Positions 1 through 9,508 of a stretch of 64,000 nt of DNA are shown in pieces. The notes below the pieces were generated by a model. The model searched no databases. It was given only the letters and a program-made list of their open reading frames with translations, and was not told the DNA's origin. Numbering within the stretch: the first letter of the stretch is position 1; every line of letters begins with the position of its first letter. A program made the translations under genes and the position numbers. Source of the DNA: Saprospiraceae bacterium (lineage in GTDB: Bacteria > Bacteroidota > Bacteroidia > Chitinophagales > Saprospiraceae); the NCBI GenBank assembly GCA_029263015.1, contig JAJCYI010000027.1, forward strand, positions 1 to 64,000, written 5' to 3'.

Positions 1-156
1 AAATTGAATTTTATATTTTCGTAGAATATAAATAATTATTCATTAAAAATTGATTACCAATCAATTACAAAACTAAATTTAAATTTATTGAATAGTAGAG
101 TTTTTGCGTCAGTTTTTAGATTAAATTACAAACAAGTAAGTGCTGATAATCAATCA

Positions 157-238
157 GTTATGGCAAAACAAGTCTAGTTTTTCCTATTTAAAAAGAACAA
201 GTTTGAGTGGGTAGGTTATTTTTTTCCTACTCCCTTAA
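157..238. repeat. Half copy of a long palindromic element (core plus right arm)
   Basis: Reads GTTATGG, then AAAAAGAAC, then TGGGTAGGTTATTT, then CCTACTCCC. These blocks occur in the same order and spacing as the core and right arm of the complete palindrome at 30181-30339. The matching left arm is absent, so this is a half element. It overlaps the 3' end of the neighbouring minus-strand gene. Confidence 0.65.
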
Positions 239-755
239 GATTACCCTCACGGAACACGTTATTGTGACGCTTGACCGCTTTTTTCAAACTCTTCCTAGAA
301 GGGTATTCCATAGCAATATTGAGGGCTATGCCAATCCCCATCATGCTGTAGCTGATGCTGTTAACTTTTTTGGAGGAGCTACCATTTGATCTTATCAAGT
401 TCGATGTGTAATAGACGAGGCCAGCTATGCCAATAGCTATGCCTGCGTCCTGAATAATCCGTTTTCTCTTATAACCTTTTAAAGCCTCTACCGCATGCTC
501 ATTGGTTATCATAAAAGGACGGACGCCTTTTCCATACCGGCCTACATTAAGCCACCTGTTGTTGTCAACCCTAAACTGGTAGGTTCTGAACATATTATCA
601 AAGTCCCGTTCGCCCCGGTAATCGTCGGGGCGATAAATCCTGTTTTCTTTTCTGGTCTTTCTCAATTCAATTTGCTGGTCAAATTGCGCATGAATGGATT
701 TTACCGGAGCAACATTGAAGACAAATAAGAAGGCGAGTATTTTTATGGTACCCAT
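216..755 (-). CDS. Hypothetical secreted protein
   Basis: A 179-residue protein of unrecognised family. The ATG at 755 is preferred over an upstream in-frame TTG at 773, because the ATG starts directly with a signal peptide (MGTIKILAFLFVFNVAPVKS, cleavage near HAQ). The mature part is basic and charged at first (RKTRKENRIYRPDDYRGERD). It then has two weakly hydrophobic stretches around residues 95-115 and 125-145 and a lysine-rich tail. The last codons (KGVGKK) and the stop codon lie inside a repeat arm shared with 30181-30339, so the original C-terminus may have been replaced. Export is inferred from the signal peptide; the function is unknown. Confidence 0.6.
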   Translation of the reverse strand: MGTIKILAFLFVFNVAPVKSIHAQFDQQIELRKTRKENRIYRPDDYRGERDFDNMFRTYQFRVDNNRWLNVGRYGKGVRPFMITNEHAVEALKGYKRKRIIQDAGIAIGIAGLVYYTSNLIRSNGSSSKKVNSISYSMMGIGIALNIAMEYPSRKSLKKAVKRHNNVFREGNLKGVGKK

Positions 756-764
756 GGTTGTTGT

Positions 765-946
765 AAGTAACAAAGGTTAATTATTTGGGTAAATTTTGAA
801 GGTAAGATTTTTTCGATAGCTTTCTTGAAAAAATCAGTGCATAGCAAAGTTACGGACTTATTTTTTCGAGGAAAACCAGCCTGCCGGCAGGCAGGTAGCG
901 GATAAAGATATTCTCAAAATACCCAAATAATTAGGCTTTGTTACTT
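765..946. repeat. Long imperfect palindrome with conserved apical core
   Basis: Outer arms AAGTAACAAAG (765-775) and TAATTATTTGGGTA (778-791) pair with TACCCAAATAATTA (920-933) and CTTTGTTACTT (936-946). Inner arms around TTGAAAAAAT and ATTTTTTCGAGG also pair. The apex is GCATAGCAAAGTTACGG (839-855). A small palindrome, GCCTGCCGGCAGGCAGGT (879-896), interrupts the right arm. It fills the gap between two minus-strand genes and could act as a transcription barrier. Confidence 0.75.
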
Positions 947-1082
947 AATTTAAGGAAGAGCGAAAAATATAGTCAGGCGCGTCATTTCTCGTATCTTTTA
1001 ATTTGGTAAGCGGTCACAAACCTCAAGAACTTAACGACTTGTCCCGATCTTTCGGAAACTTGCCCCCAAGCCTGCACTATTT

Positions 1083-2762
1083 TCATCGAACTAAAATTTT
1101 ACCCACCACCCCTGATTTCTTTTCTTTTATAAAATACAAGCCAGGAAGCCAGCCAGTGATATTTATATTAAATTGTTTCTCCAAAAAGGTCCTTGCATAA
1201 ACCAGTCGCCCATAACTGTCGAATATATCAATGTCTTTAAAGCCAACAAATGGAGCCTCAATATAAAAGAAATCGGTAGCAGGGCTTGGGTATATCTTAA
1301 AATCATGGTCAGCAATTATTTCCTCATCGGCCACCACGGTACAAAACGAAGTATTGGGTTCGAGTTCAATAAAGCCCATCGGACTTAAGTCTTTTCCAAA
1401 AAAGCCGGCAAAGTCTTCAGGATAACGTTCCAATTGAAAAGTAAAATTTTCATTTACCAAAAGTTCTGTACCCTGTGCTATTGGCGTACCAAACCTCAGT
1501 GGGACTTTGTATTCCCAGGCAACTTCTCCATCATCTGTCAACTCGAATGAAAACCCCTGTCTGGCAGCACACATAACTATATTGCCATCGCCGATTACTT
1601 GAATGCTTGAAGCGGCAGTTGAATGGTTTTTGCAGGTATCGGGATGGGAGATAGTCTTATCAAACCCCTCGGGCAAATACAATTCATCGCTTTGGACATA
1701 TGAGTTCGATGAACTGTCCCAAACCGGTTCAAGGATCTGCCCTAACGAGGTAGCACCATTGTCCAGGCCATTGTTGTACAAAACAATTTTCCCGAAATGC
1801 TCATAATCAGGGTTTACAAAATCATCAATCCATTGTGCATCGTGCTGATGAAACAACTGTTGATCTTCAATACCCCCTCCATTAAATGCGGCAGGATTGC
1901 CCCATCGGAAGATCAGGTCACCCCCTGATCCACTGTTTCCTCCAGAATGCCCAGCTGCTTGCTCGGTTGTCGTGCTATGGTCGATGACCCATATTTCATT
2001 AAAATTACGCACGCTTAAAAGCACCTGGTCTCTTATTGGGTCGTAGTCAATGGCATTGGAGTGCATAAAGTCCTTCCTTTCAAAAAAAAGCTCTCGATAA
2101 TTGACGTCAATCAATCCGGGGTGTTCAGCGACCGTTCCAAAATTCTGTTTAGTAGAGTCAAACTCTTGCACCAAATGGTCCCAGGCATGCCATTCCCATA
2201 CTTTTTCATCTGTTAAGGGATTTATTTCCAAAAGGTAATCTGGCCACAATGCATCGACAGAACTGCTGAGCGTGTCGAACCCATTTTCAATCACCTCGTC
2301 ATAGTTTTTCCATTCCCAGACAATCATCAAAACATTTCCATTTTCCATATAAAGCACATCGTGGTGCTGCCTGTTCAGCGAGTCCGCCAAAGTAACGGAC
2401 CACTCCAGTTCGTTGTCCCATGAAAGTAATTCCACGATACCCCCTGAGCCACCTGCCCCAAAAGACGGCCCCAAACCGCTGCTTGTTTTGGCACGGAGCA
2501 GGCTTCCATTTTCAAGCAGGTAAGCCATTTTGCCAGGTCTGAAATTGTCACCGTCCTCCCAAATATGAACTATTTCCCCGCATCCATTTATAAGGAAAAC
2601 ATGAGGCTGGCCTTCAGGATATATCAGGCTGTACCCGCCAATTGATTTATCATGATCGACAGAAATAAGACCCACTGTATTTTGTCCTGTTGCCGGAATT
2701 GAAAATAGCATCAAGAAAACACAAATAGAAGTACACTTTACTTTAAAGTTAAGCTCGGGCAT
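1083..2762 (-). CDS. Secreted arylsulfotransferase-like (ASST) propeller protein with T9SS tail
   Basis: A 559-residue exported protein. Starting at MPELNFKVKC gives a normal signal peptide ending ATGQ. Longer in-frame starts run into an 18-bp tandem repeat that translates as FVFFTK twice, so they are unlikely. The body resembles the arylsulfate sulfotransferase family: HHDVLYMENGNVLMIVWEWK, HSNAIDYDP, DLIFRWGNP and HQHDAQWID are blade motifs with conserved histidines. The C-terminus (KIYPSPATDFFYIEAP...GLYFIKEKKSGVVGKILVR) is a type A T9SS sorting domain, which implies surface display or release. Family enzymes move sulfate between phenols, but many Bacteroidota relatives are uncharacterised, so the enzymatic role is inferred. 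Confidence 0.8.
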   Translation of the reverse strand: MPELNFKVKCTSICVFLMLFSIPATGQNTVGLISVDHDKSIGGYSLIYPEGQPHVFLINGCGEIVHIWEDGDNFRPGKMAYLLENGSLLRAKTSSGLGPSFGAGGSGGIVELLSWDNELEWSVTLADSLNRQHHDVLYMENGNVLMIVWEWKNYDEVIENGFDTLSSSVDALWPDYLLEINPLTDEKVWEWHAWDHLVQEFDSTKQNFGTVAEHPGLIDVNYRELFFERKDFMHSNAIDYDPIRDQVLLSVRNFNEIWVIDHSTTTEQAAGHSGGNSGSGGDLIFRWGNPAAFNGGGIEDQQLFHQHDAQWIDDFVNPDYEHFGKIVLYNNGLDNGATSLGQILEPVWDSSSNSYVQSDELYLPEGFDKTISHPDTCKNHSTAASSIQVIGDGNIVMCAARQGFSFELTDDGEVAWEYKVPLRFGTPIAQGTELLVNENFTFQLERYPEDFAGFFGKDLSPMGFIELEPNTSFCTVVADEEIIADHDFKIYPSPATDFFYIEAPFVGFKDIDIFDSYGRLVYARTFLEKQFNINITGWLPGLYFIKEKKSGVVGKILVR

Positions 2763-2867
2763 CGGAAAATAATCAATCATTTGTGATAAAGATAAGTGAT
2801 GGAAAAAAATGGTATACCATTTTATTTGGCTATTTTTTTTTAAATCAACCATGTTGCATAACAATGA

Positions 2868-2928
2868 TTTTGTAAAAAAGACGAATTTTGTAAAAAAGAC
2901 GAAAATAATTTGGTACAAAAAAGACAAA
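2868..2928. repeat. 18-bp tandem direct repeat
   Basis: TTTTGTAAAAAAGACGAA occurs twice head to tail (2868-2885, 2886-2903). A degenerate third copy, TTTGGTACAAAAAAGACAAA, follows at 2909-2928. It lies 100-165 bp upstream of the arylsulfotransferase-like gene start, so it could be a regulator-binding array or simple slippage. Confidence 0.7.
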
Positions 2929-3317
2929 TCCCGAAACTTTAAAAAATAATTCAACAATTAAATTGACGATCTTTAATGTCTTGCAACTTATTCATTTTCT
3001 TTTTGTCGGATATACTTTAATATGTTTACTTCTTTTGTAAAATAATAAATTTGCTAAACAATTTCATTGTCGTAAACCCAAATAATCATTATATTTTTAC
3101 TTGTAAATCATTGATTATCAGTTACTAATTGAAATAAATTAATTTTTAATTTAGCCTAATCAACATACACAAAATAAGCCAGAACATAAAAACATCATTT
3201 GACATATACTATATCAACAATAACAATATTTCTTAGAGACACGAAAAATAAATCTTTTTTTGCACTAATATTTTATAAAAAAAGACTCGGCTATTTTTGG
3301 CAAAATGAACATTTATC

Positions 3318-3350
3318 ATTGATACTATAATAAATTAATTTATACATTTG
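3318..3350 (+). promoter_or_regulatory. Candidate Bacteroidota-type promoter for the lipoprotein-SusC-SusD operon
   Basis: TACATTTG at 3343-3350 matches the Bacteroidota -7 box TAnnTTTG. ATTG at 3318-3321 lies 21 bp upstream, where a -33 TTTG-like element is expected, but it is a weak match. If used, transcription begins near 3358 and leaves a leader of about 375 nt before the first gene. Confidence 0.4.
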
Positions 3351-3731
3351 CAGATCGAAGAATAAAGCCTATCTAAACAATCATTAAGGACTCGGCGTAA
3401 CTACTACTAAAGCACAAATCAATTTTAACACAACTTTTCCAATTTGATTAGTCTTGACTAATCTGTTCTTGCCATTTTCTTTTAAACCATTTACATCTTG
3501 TTGGGATTTTTGCTTCCAGCGAAAACACTCCTATAATTTGATGACACTTTCTTGAATTGAATTCAGGACAAGCTGTCCTATTAAATTAATGAGTTGCTTT
3601 TCATTTAAACCAGCAACACCAACAAGCTATAAATTAATTACCTGACCGGATTTTTTTGGCCAAGGGTATATTGTTATGCCCAAGGCAAAAAAGTCGTGTT
3701 CTATTTTCTCACTATATAAATCATTCGACGT

Positions 3732-4550
3732 ATGAAAGAAAAATTAAATGTCCAATTAATGACGCTGGCCCTCATGGCCCTCATGGCAGTCGGCTGCCAT
3801 GACGAACCTATAGGAAGCAGCTTCGACGACGACCTATACGTGCCAATTGGTGCACTCGTATCGGTATCAAATGTACAAACAGGCTTTTTTGATCTAGGAG
3901 ATCCTGACAACGCTTCCATTGCCTTCGATCTGACCTCTGAGGGCGAAACCTTAAGTACCTCAGATATAGAGGTATCTTTCAATGAAGGCACCCCAGTCCC
4001 TTTCATGTCAGCAGCTGCTGTTCCCGGAACAGTAACGGTTACATTTGATGAAGCCTTGGCCGCAGTCGGTTTGACCCTTGGTGACATGGAAGTTGGCAAT
4101 GGGTTTCGATTCCAGTTCAAGACTTCCACCTCAAGTGGCACTTTCAGGTCTTCGAATACCTTATTGGTTGCAATCAGTTGCAAATCAGAACTAGCCGGCA
4201 CCTATGATTATGTAGGATCAAATAATTTTTGCAGCAGTGGTGACCAGTCAGGCCAGGTTACCATAAATGAAATCAATGCAGGAGAGTACACTTTTAGCGA
4301 TTGGTCTTTTGGGAGTTACCAAGCCTGTTACGGGGTTGCTGCACCAGCCAATGGCTCATTGGTTATGAGGGACGTGTGCAATACCATATCTGTCGGAGGC
4401 GCTGACAGCTACGGAGACACTTGGGAATTGACTATAAACGAAGTGAACGGTCCAAATTTAAGTGTGACTTATGTAAACACTTACGGCGAGTTTAGCGACG
4501 CGGTAATTACAAGGACCGACGGCACAGATTGGCCTCCTCTGTCTAATTAG
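3732..4550 (+). CDS. Hypothetical lipoprotein upstream of SusC
   Basis: A 272-residue lipoprotein: the N-terminus ends in the lipobox AVGC (Cys near residue 22) and is followed by HDEPIGSS. The mature protein is acidic and beta-rich, with a first domain up to about residue 145 and a second that starts at CKSELAGTYDYVG and contains several cysteines (NNFCSS, YQACYG, RDVCNT). I do not recognise a named family. It is the first gene before SusC, 113 bp upstream and on the same strand, so it is probably a surface lipoprotein of the same uptake system, perhaps an accessory ligand-binding component. The operon link rests on position and strand. Confidence 0.7.
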   Translation: MKEKLNVQLMTLALMALMAVGCHDEPIGSSFDDDLYVPIGALVSVSNVQTGFFDLGDPDNASIAFDLTSEGETLSTSDIEVSFNEGTPVPFMSAAAVPGTVTVTFDEALAAVGLTLGDMEVGNGFRFQFKTSTSSGTFRSSNTLLVAISCKSELAGTYDYVGSNNFCSSGDQSGQVTINEINAGEYTFSDWSFGSYQACYGVAAPANGSLVMRDVCNTISVGGADSYGDTWELTINEVNGPNLSVTYVNTYGEFSDAVITRTDGTDWPPLSN

Positions 4551-4663
4551 AATCACTTTAATTTGAATTGATCAAAAAAAATGAACGTACTGTAATTTAA
4601 GTTTTAACGAAGAGAAATCACCATTGATAATTTAGATTACAGCATCATTAAGCTATAAAAAAT

Positions 4664-7600
4664 ATGAAAAAATTAATATCATTTTTAGCGTTCTTTTTAA
4701 CCCTGAGCATGGCTTTCGGCCAACGAATGGTGAAAGGAACGGTTACCGATTCGAACGAACCACTCATTGGTGCCACTGTGCTCGTAAAAGGCACATCAAC
4801 AGGTACCGTAACGGATATTGATGGTAAATTCGAACTGAGCGTACCTGATGGTACTACCGAATTACAAATCAGCTATACAGGCTTTGCCCCTCAGACAGTG
4901 AGCATTGTCAGCCTATCCGAGGTTCGTGTGGTCCTTGTATCCGGGCAAGTATTAAATGAAGTAGTTGTGACTGCACTGGGTGTCACCAGAGACGAAAAAG
5001 CTTTGGGTTATGCCGTACAACAAGTGGGCGCAGAGGCCATTGCGAAAGCAAATACCGTAAGTGCCATTGACGCCTTGGCAGGTGCAGCAGCGGGAGTTCA
5101 GGTCACCCAGGCCAGTGGGGCAGCAGGAGCCTCTTCTCGTATTATTTTGAGAGGTCAAACCTCTTTCAATGGTAATAACGAAGCATTGATTATCGTAGAT
5201 GGAGTCCGTTTGAACAATGAGGAATCATCTACAGAACGATCATTGCAAGGTGTTGCCAACTCCAACCGTGCCATTGATGTTAATCCAAACGACATCGAAA
5301 ACATTTCAATATTGAAAGGGGCAGCGGCTACAGCATTATATGGCATAGAAGGCGCAAGGGGAGTCGTTTTGATCACGACCAAAAGAGGAAGTTCCAAGGA
5401 ACTCAAGGTTGATGTAAGCACGAATATTACTTTTTCAAGAGCATCTAATATTGGCGGCCTCCAAGATGAGTACGCACAAGGTATTGGGGGCCAATGGTTA
5501 GGCCCTGAAACTGGATGGTTGGCTAGCTGGGGCCCAGCCCTTAGCGATTCGTATTACGATGGCGATGCTAGTTACAAATGGAATGCCGGTAGGGGCCGTA
5601 TCACAAATGATCCTACTGCTGGCCCTCAAGTTACTCCTTTCGACAATGTAGGAGACTTCTTTGAAACAGGTATCCGTTCCAATACAAATGTAGCCTTTTC
5701 AGGAGGTACCAATGCAGCTAACTACCGTTTCTCCTTTGGTGCTTCAAATGATGATGGAGTCGCACCGAACAATGAATTTGACAGGTACAACGTAGGCGTC
5801 AATTTAGGGTCCAAATTATTTGATGACCGCTTGGACATTGGTATTACTGCAAATTATGTCCGTTCAAGTGGTGTGCGTATCCAGCAGGGCTCCAACACCT
5901 CAGGTGTGATGCTCGGCATGTTGCGTACCCCTCCATCGTTTGACAATAGTGGCGGATTATCTGACCCAGTGAATGGCGTAGATGCTGATGGTAATTCTGC
6001 TTACCAATTTGCCGATGGCACACAGCGTAATTACCGCGGCGGCGGCGGCTACGACAACCCATATTGGACAGTCAATAATACGCTGTTCCGTGACCGCGTG
6101 AATCGTTTTTATGGCAGCTTCCGCGCTAATTACACTTTCCATGAGTGGTTAAAGTTGGGTACTTTGATAGGAACTGACACCTATTCTGACAACCGTATTC
6201 AGCGTTTTGAGATTGGAAGTAGAACACTTCCAAATGGACAGGTTATAGAGGACAACTATAATTATCGCCACGTAGATGCTTATTTCAATATAAACGGTAA
6301 CGGTTCGCTCACGGAAGAATTGACCATGAGCTACCAAGTAGGCGTAAACCTTTATGATGAGAAACTAAAGCAAAATTTCATACAAGGCGACGGCTTGAAC
6401 TTTATTGGATTTCCTGAGTTGGGAAATACTTCTACCATTTCAACCCAAATCACAAATACCAATGAGCGTACAGCAGGTGTTTATGGTACAGTTGATTTTG
6501 GATTCAAGAACTTTTTGTATTTGACCTTGACTGGCCGCAACGACTGGTCTTCTACTTTGATAAACCCACTCGTGCCATTTGATGCAGGTTCGATTTCCTT
6601 TTTCTATCCTTCCGTGTCGCTCGGCTTCATTGCCAGTGAACTGTTTGATTCAAAATCCATTTCTTACCTTAAACTTAGAGCTTCCTACGCTGAGGTGGGT
6701 GGTGGTGCGCCAAGCGCATATAGCACTTCTACTCCATGGCAATTGCCAATCCAAAACGCAGGTACCATCTTTGACCTGAACGACGGCTGGACCAATGGAT
6801 TAGGATTCCCATTCAAAGGTACTTCTGGCTTTGTATTGAGTACAGTAGCAGGTAACCCATTGCTGAAACCTTCCAGAACGAAGGATATTGAAGTTGGGTT
6901 CGACCTTCGCTTGTTCAATAACTTGATAGGCCTTGATGCAACTTTTTACAATCGTAAATCTGAAGATCAGATCATTGCCATCAACATCTCCAATACTACT
7001 GGCTTCCAAAGGGCAATTGTCAACAGCGGTGCACTGGAAACCAATGGAGGCGAGGTTATTCTCAATATCAATCCAATCAGGACACCCGACCTTAATTGGA
7101 ACGTGGCCTTCAATTTTTCCAAATGGAAAACTACTGTGGAATCACTACCTGATGGCGTTCAGAACCAATACCTGGATGGATTTACCGGGACTGGTGTTTT
7201 CAATATAGCACCTCTGGAAGATGAGAACGGCAATGTGACCCGTACCTTTGAATATGGTCAAATTTTGGGAGGAGCTTTCCAACATGTCAATACAGCGGAA
7301 GGCACCTTCGACCCAAATGCTGATTACAACCCAAGTGGTGCTTTGGTCATCCAAGATGATCCTTCCCTACCTGGTTATGGCTTCCCATTGGTTGATCCTT
7401 CCAACCGGGTAATAGGTAACCCAAACCCTGATTTCCTTTTGGGCATCACCAATACCTTGGAGTATAAAGGAGCGACGCTTAGTTTCTTGTTTGACATCCG
7501 CGAAGGCGGGGACATCTGGAATGGTACAAAAGGTGCTCTTACCTTTTTTGGCATGTCTGAATTAACGGAGAACCGTGGAACAGTGACCGTATTTGATGGC

Positions 7601-7954
7601 GTAAGTGCCTCAAGCGGATCGGCCAATGACATCTCAGTTGCCTTGGACGAAAACTGGTACTTAGGCAATGGTGGCGGTTTCGGAGCTGTAGCGGAGCAGT
7701 TCGTTGAAGAAGCTACATTTAGAAGATTGCGCTATGTATCTCTTGGTTACGATCTGAAAAGGGTACTCAATCTACCTGGATTTGACAACTTCCATGTTTC
7801 CTTTACTGGCAGGAATCTATTCTTGTCCACTCCTTATTCAGGCTTCGACCCTGAATTGTCGTTGGTCGGCTCAAGCAGCAATGGACAAGGTTTGGATTAT
7901 TTCCAACTGCCAAACGTGAAATCTTATTCTATTGGTTTAAACGCTACGTTTTAA
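4664..7954 (+). CDS. SusC/RagA-family TonB-linked outer membrane protein
   Basis: A 1096-residue TonB-dependent transporter. The signal peptide ends at MAFGQ. A carboxypeptidase-regulatory-like domain follows (GTVTDSNEPLIGATVLVKGT, about residues 24-90), then a plug domain with IDALAGAAAGVQVTQASGAA and ALIIVDGVRL, then a beta-barrel ending in an aromatic-terminated strand (SYSIGLNATF). Length and architecture are normal for SusC proteins, which form the barrel through which substrate captured by SusD is imported with TonB energy. The SusD partner lies downstream. No glycoside hydrolase, peptidase or anti-sigma gene flanks the pair, so the substrate cannot be inferred and need not be a glycan. 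Confidence 0.95.
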   Translation: MKKLISFLAFFLTLSMAFGQRMVKGTVTDSNEPLIGATVLVKGTSTGTVTDIDGKFELSVPDGTTELQISYTGFAPQTVSIVSLSEVRVVLVSGQVLNEVVVTALGVTRDEKALGYAVQQVGAEAIAKANTVSAIDALAGAAAGVQVTQASGAAGASSRIILRGQTSFNGNNEALIIVDGVRLNNEESSTERSLQGVANSNRAIDVNPNDIENISILKGAAATALYGIEGARGVVLITTKRGSSKELKVDVSTNITFSRASNIGGLQDEYAQGIGGQWLGPETGWLASWGPALSDSYYDGDASYKWNAGRGRITNDPTAGPQVTPFDNVGDFFETGIRSNTNVAFSGGTNAANYRFSFGASNDDGVAPNNEFDRYNVGVNLGSKLFDDRLDIGITANYVRSSGVRIQQGSNTSGVMLGMLRTPPSFDNSGGLSDPVNGVDADGNSAYQFADGTQRNYRGGGGYDNPYWTVNNTLFRDRVNRFYGSFRANYTFHEWLKLGTLIGTDTYSDNRIQRFEIGSRTLPNGQVIEDNYNYRHVDAYFNINGNGSLTEELTMSYQVGVNLYDEKLKQNFIQGDGLNFIGFPELGNTSTISTQITNTNERTAGVYGTVDFGFKNFLYLTLTGRNDWSSTLINPLVPFDAGSISFFYPSVSLGFIASELFDSKSISYLKLRASYAEVGGGAPSAYSTSTPWQLPIQNAGTIFDLNDGWTNGLGFPFKGTSGFVLSTVAGNPLLKPSRTKDIEVGFDLRLFNNLIGLDATFYNRKSEDQIIAINISNTTGFQRAIVNSGALETNGGEVILNINPIRTPDLNWNVAFNFSKWKTTVESLPDGVQNQYLDGFTGTGVFNIAPLEDENGNVTRTFEYGQILGGAFQHVNTAEGTFDPNADYNPSGALVIQDDPSLPGYGFPLVDPSNRVIGNPNPDFLLGITNTLEYKGATLSFLFDIREGGDIWNGTKGALTFFGMSELTENRGTVTVFDGVSASSGSANDISVALDENWYLGNGGGFGAVAEQFVEEATFRRLRYVSLGYDLKRVLNLPGFDNFHVSFTGRNLFLSTPYSGFDPELSLVGSSSNGQGLDYFQLPNVKSYSIGLNATF

Positions 7955-7955
7955 T

Positions 7956-8011
7956 CAGTTGGTAGTGAGCAGTTGGCAGTAGGCAGTTTGAAGAAGCTAC
8001 TTACTGCCAAC
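7956..8011. repeat. Heptad repeat with hairpin just after the SusC stop codon
   Basis: Five 7-bp units related to CAGTTGG run from 7956 to 7990, starting one base after the stop codon. GTTGGCAGTA (7972-7981) pairs with TACTGCCAAC (8002-8011), so the same repeat also forms a 10-bp stem that could attenuate transcription between susC and susD. Confidence 0.65.
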
Positions 8012-8095
8012 CATTTACTTTATTTACAAATCATGTTCTAAGATTATGAAATTGAGAAATAGTTAAACCCCCTCAGGGCAATAATTTCCAATTTC

Positions 8096-8112
8096 CCTGC
8101 CAGCAGGCAGGC
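8096..8112. repeat. Short palindrome CCTGCCAGCAGGCAGGC
   Basis: One of three copies in this window of a CCTGCC(G/A)GCAGGCAGG palindrome; the others lie at 879-896 and 60865-60886. It is embedded in degenerate AATTTC heptads in the SusC-SusD spacer. Confidence 0.6.
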
Positions 8113-8141
8113 AATTTCTAATTTTCAAAAAATACAGCTAC

Positions 8142-9479
8142 ATGAAAAATATAAAATATTTAGCTTTTGTTTTTGCAGCCTTTCTTTTTATTGGTTGCGA
8201 GGATTACTTTGGCGGAGACTCCAATGTGGATCCCGATAACCCGATATCGGTTACAGAGAGTGTAATCTTGCCACAGGTTCAGGCTCGAATTGCCTATACC
8301 TATGGTGGCGATTTCGCTAGGTACTTGGCCATCAACACGCACCATGCTGACGGTATTGCAAGGCAACATTTTGTATTCCAACAATATGGAATGATTAGCA
8401 GTGATTTAGATGCGGCTTGGTCTAACGTTTTTACAGGCAGCCTGCAATCCAACCGCCGGATGATCCAACAAGCTGAAGGAAAAGGTTTCAACCATTTTAT
8501 CGGCGTTGGCAAAGCATTGGAAGCATTTACCATGATGGCCGCTACTGATTTTTGGGGAGACTTGCCTTATAGCGACGCCCTGCGTTTTGACGAGGTAGCC
8601 GTTTACTCGCCTACTTTTGATTCACAGCAGTCCATTTATGACGCATTATTTGCCCTTATTGATGAAGCCCGTGGGGCACTCCTAAAGGACGACGGGGGAT
8701 TGCCTTTGACAGGGGACCTTTACTACGGGGGAGACGTATCCAAATGGGTTAAGTTCCTTAATGTCCTAGAAGCCAGAGGGCGTTTGCACTTGTCAAAGGT
8801 CAACGGAGATGCAGCCTATACTGCAGCTTTAGCAGCACTTGACAAAGGTGGTTTTGGAAATTCGGCTGACGGTTTTGCATTTGCCTTTGGTCCTGGTGCT
8901 ACAGAAAATGCACCTTGGTTTCAGTGGATTCAGCAACGGACCGACACCGAAACTGGAGCAGGTTATGTCGCAATTCTTACTCAATTGAATGACCCTAGAA
9001 TGGCGACTTATGGACAGCCTCAAGATGTCAACCACCCGATTTTTACACCGAGCCAAACGGTACAAATGCTGTCTTATACAGAGGAGTTGTTTATCCGTGC
9101 GGAAGCTAGTTTGATGTTGGGCAATAGCCAAGCAGCTTATGATGCCTATTTGGCAGCCATTGAGTCTTCCATCAATGAAGCCGGCCTGACTGACCCAGCA
9201 AGCGCTTATGCTGATTATGTCGCTCAAACAACTGTGGGCGTTGGTGCCTCCAATCTTTCACTGAACAACATCATCACACAAAAATATTTGGCACTACTGA
9301 CTGAACCAGAGGTGTTCAACGATTGGAGAAGAACAGGTTTTCCTGCGCTTACTCCCAATGTTGGATCGGAAATACCAAGGAGGTTGCCTTATGCACAAAC
9401 CGAAGTATTTTCAAATGAGAACTTAGATGCTTCACCGAGTAATTTCATTTTTACCCGTGTATGGTGGGATGCTCAATAG
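8142..9479 (+). CDS. SusD/RagB-like surface lipoprotein
   Basis: A 445-residue lipoprotein with lipobox FIGC (Cys19) followed by EDYFGGDSNVDPDNP, typical of SusD proteins. The helical body carries the family's TPR-like elements (AFTMMAATDFWGDLPYSDAL; YTEELFIRAEASLMLGNSQA) and a C-terminal FNDWRRTGFPAL...PRRLPYAQTE segment, characteristic of the SusD-like_2 group. It caps the SusC barrel outside the cell and captures ligand. It is co-oriented with SusC, 187 bp downstream, and almost certainly in the same operon. The family assignment is firm; the ligand is unknown. Confidence 0.93.
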   Translation: MKNIKYLAFVFAAFLFIGCEDYFGGDSNVDPDNPISVTESVILPQVQARIAYTYGGDFARYLAINTHHADGIARQHFVFQQYGMISSDLDAAWSNVFTGSLQSNRRMIQQAEGKGFNHFIGVGKALEAFTMMAATDFWGDLPYSDALRFDEVAVYSPTFDSQQSIYDALFALIDEARGALLKDDGGLPLTGDLYYGGDVSKWVKFLNVLEARGRLHLSKVNGDAAYTAALAALDKGGFGNSADGFAFAFGPGATENAPWFQWIQQRTDTETGAGYVAILTQLNDPRMATYGQPQDVNHPIFTPSQTVQMLSYTEELFIRAEASLMLGNSQAAYDAYLAAIESSINEAGLTDPASAYADYVAQTTVGVGASNLSLNNIITQKYLALLTEPEVFNDWRRTGFPALTPNVGSEIPRRLPYAQTEVFSNENLDASPSNFIFTRVWWDAQ

Positions 9480-9508
9480 GGAAATAATTTACGAGGTTTT
9501 TTAATGAA

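Larger units (their letters stand above)
2763..3731. other. AT-rich non-coding region between divergent genes
   Basis: About 970 bp without a credible gene. It holds the 18-bp tandem repeats near 2868-2928, a related block TTTTATAAAAAAAGAC at 3271-3286, the motif TGATTATCAGTTA at 3112-3124, and a candidate promoter for the SusC operon near 3343. The roughly 380-nt stretch from that promoter to the first ATG would be a long leader; I see no recognisable riboswitch in it. Confidence 0.5.

Noticed and set aside
2763-2957. N-terminal extension of the arylsulfotransferase-like ORF
   Set aside because: It translates an 18-bp tandem repeat (FVFFTK twice) and moves the signal peptide about 66 residues inward; the start at 2762 is more likely.
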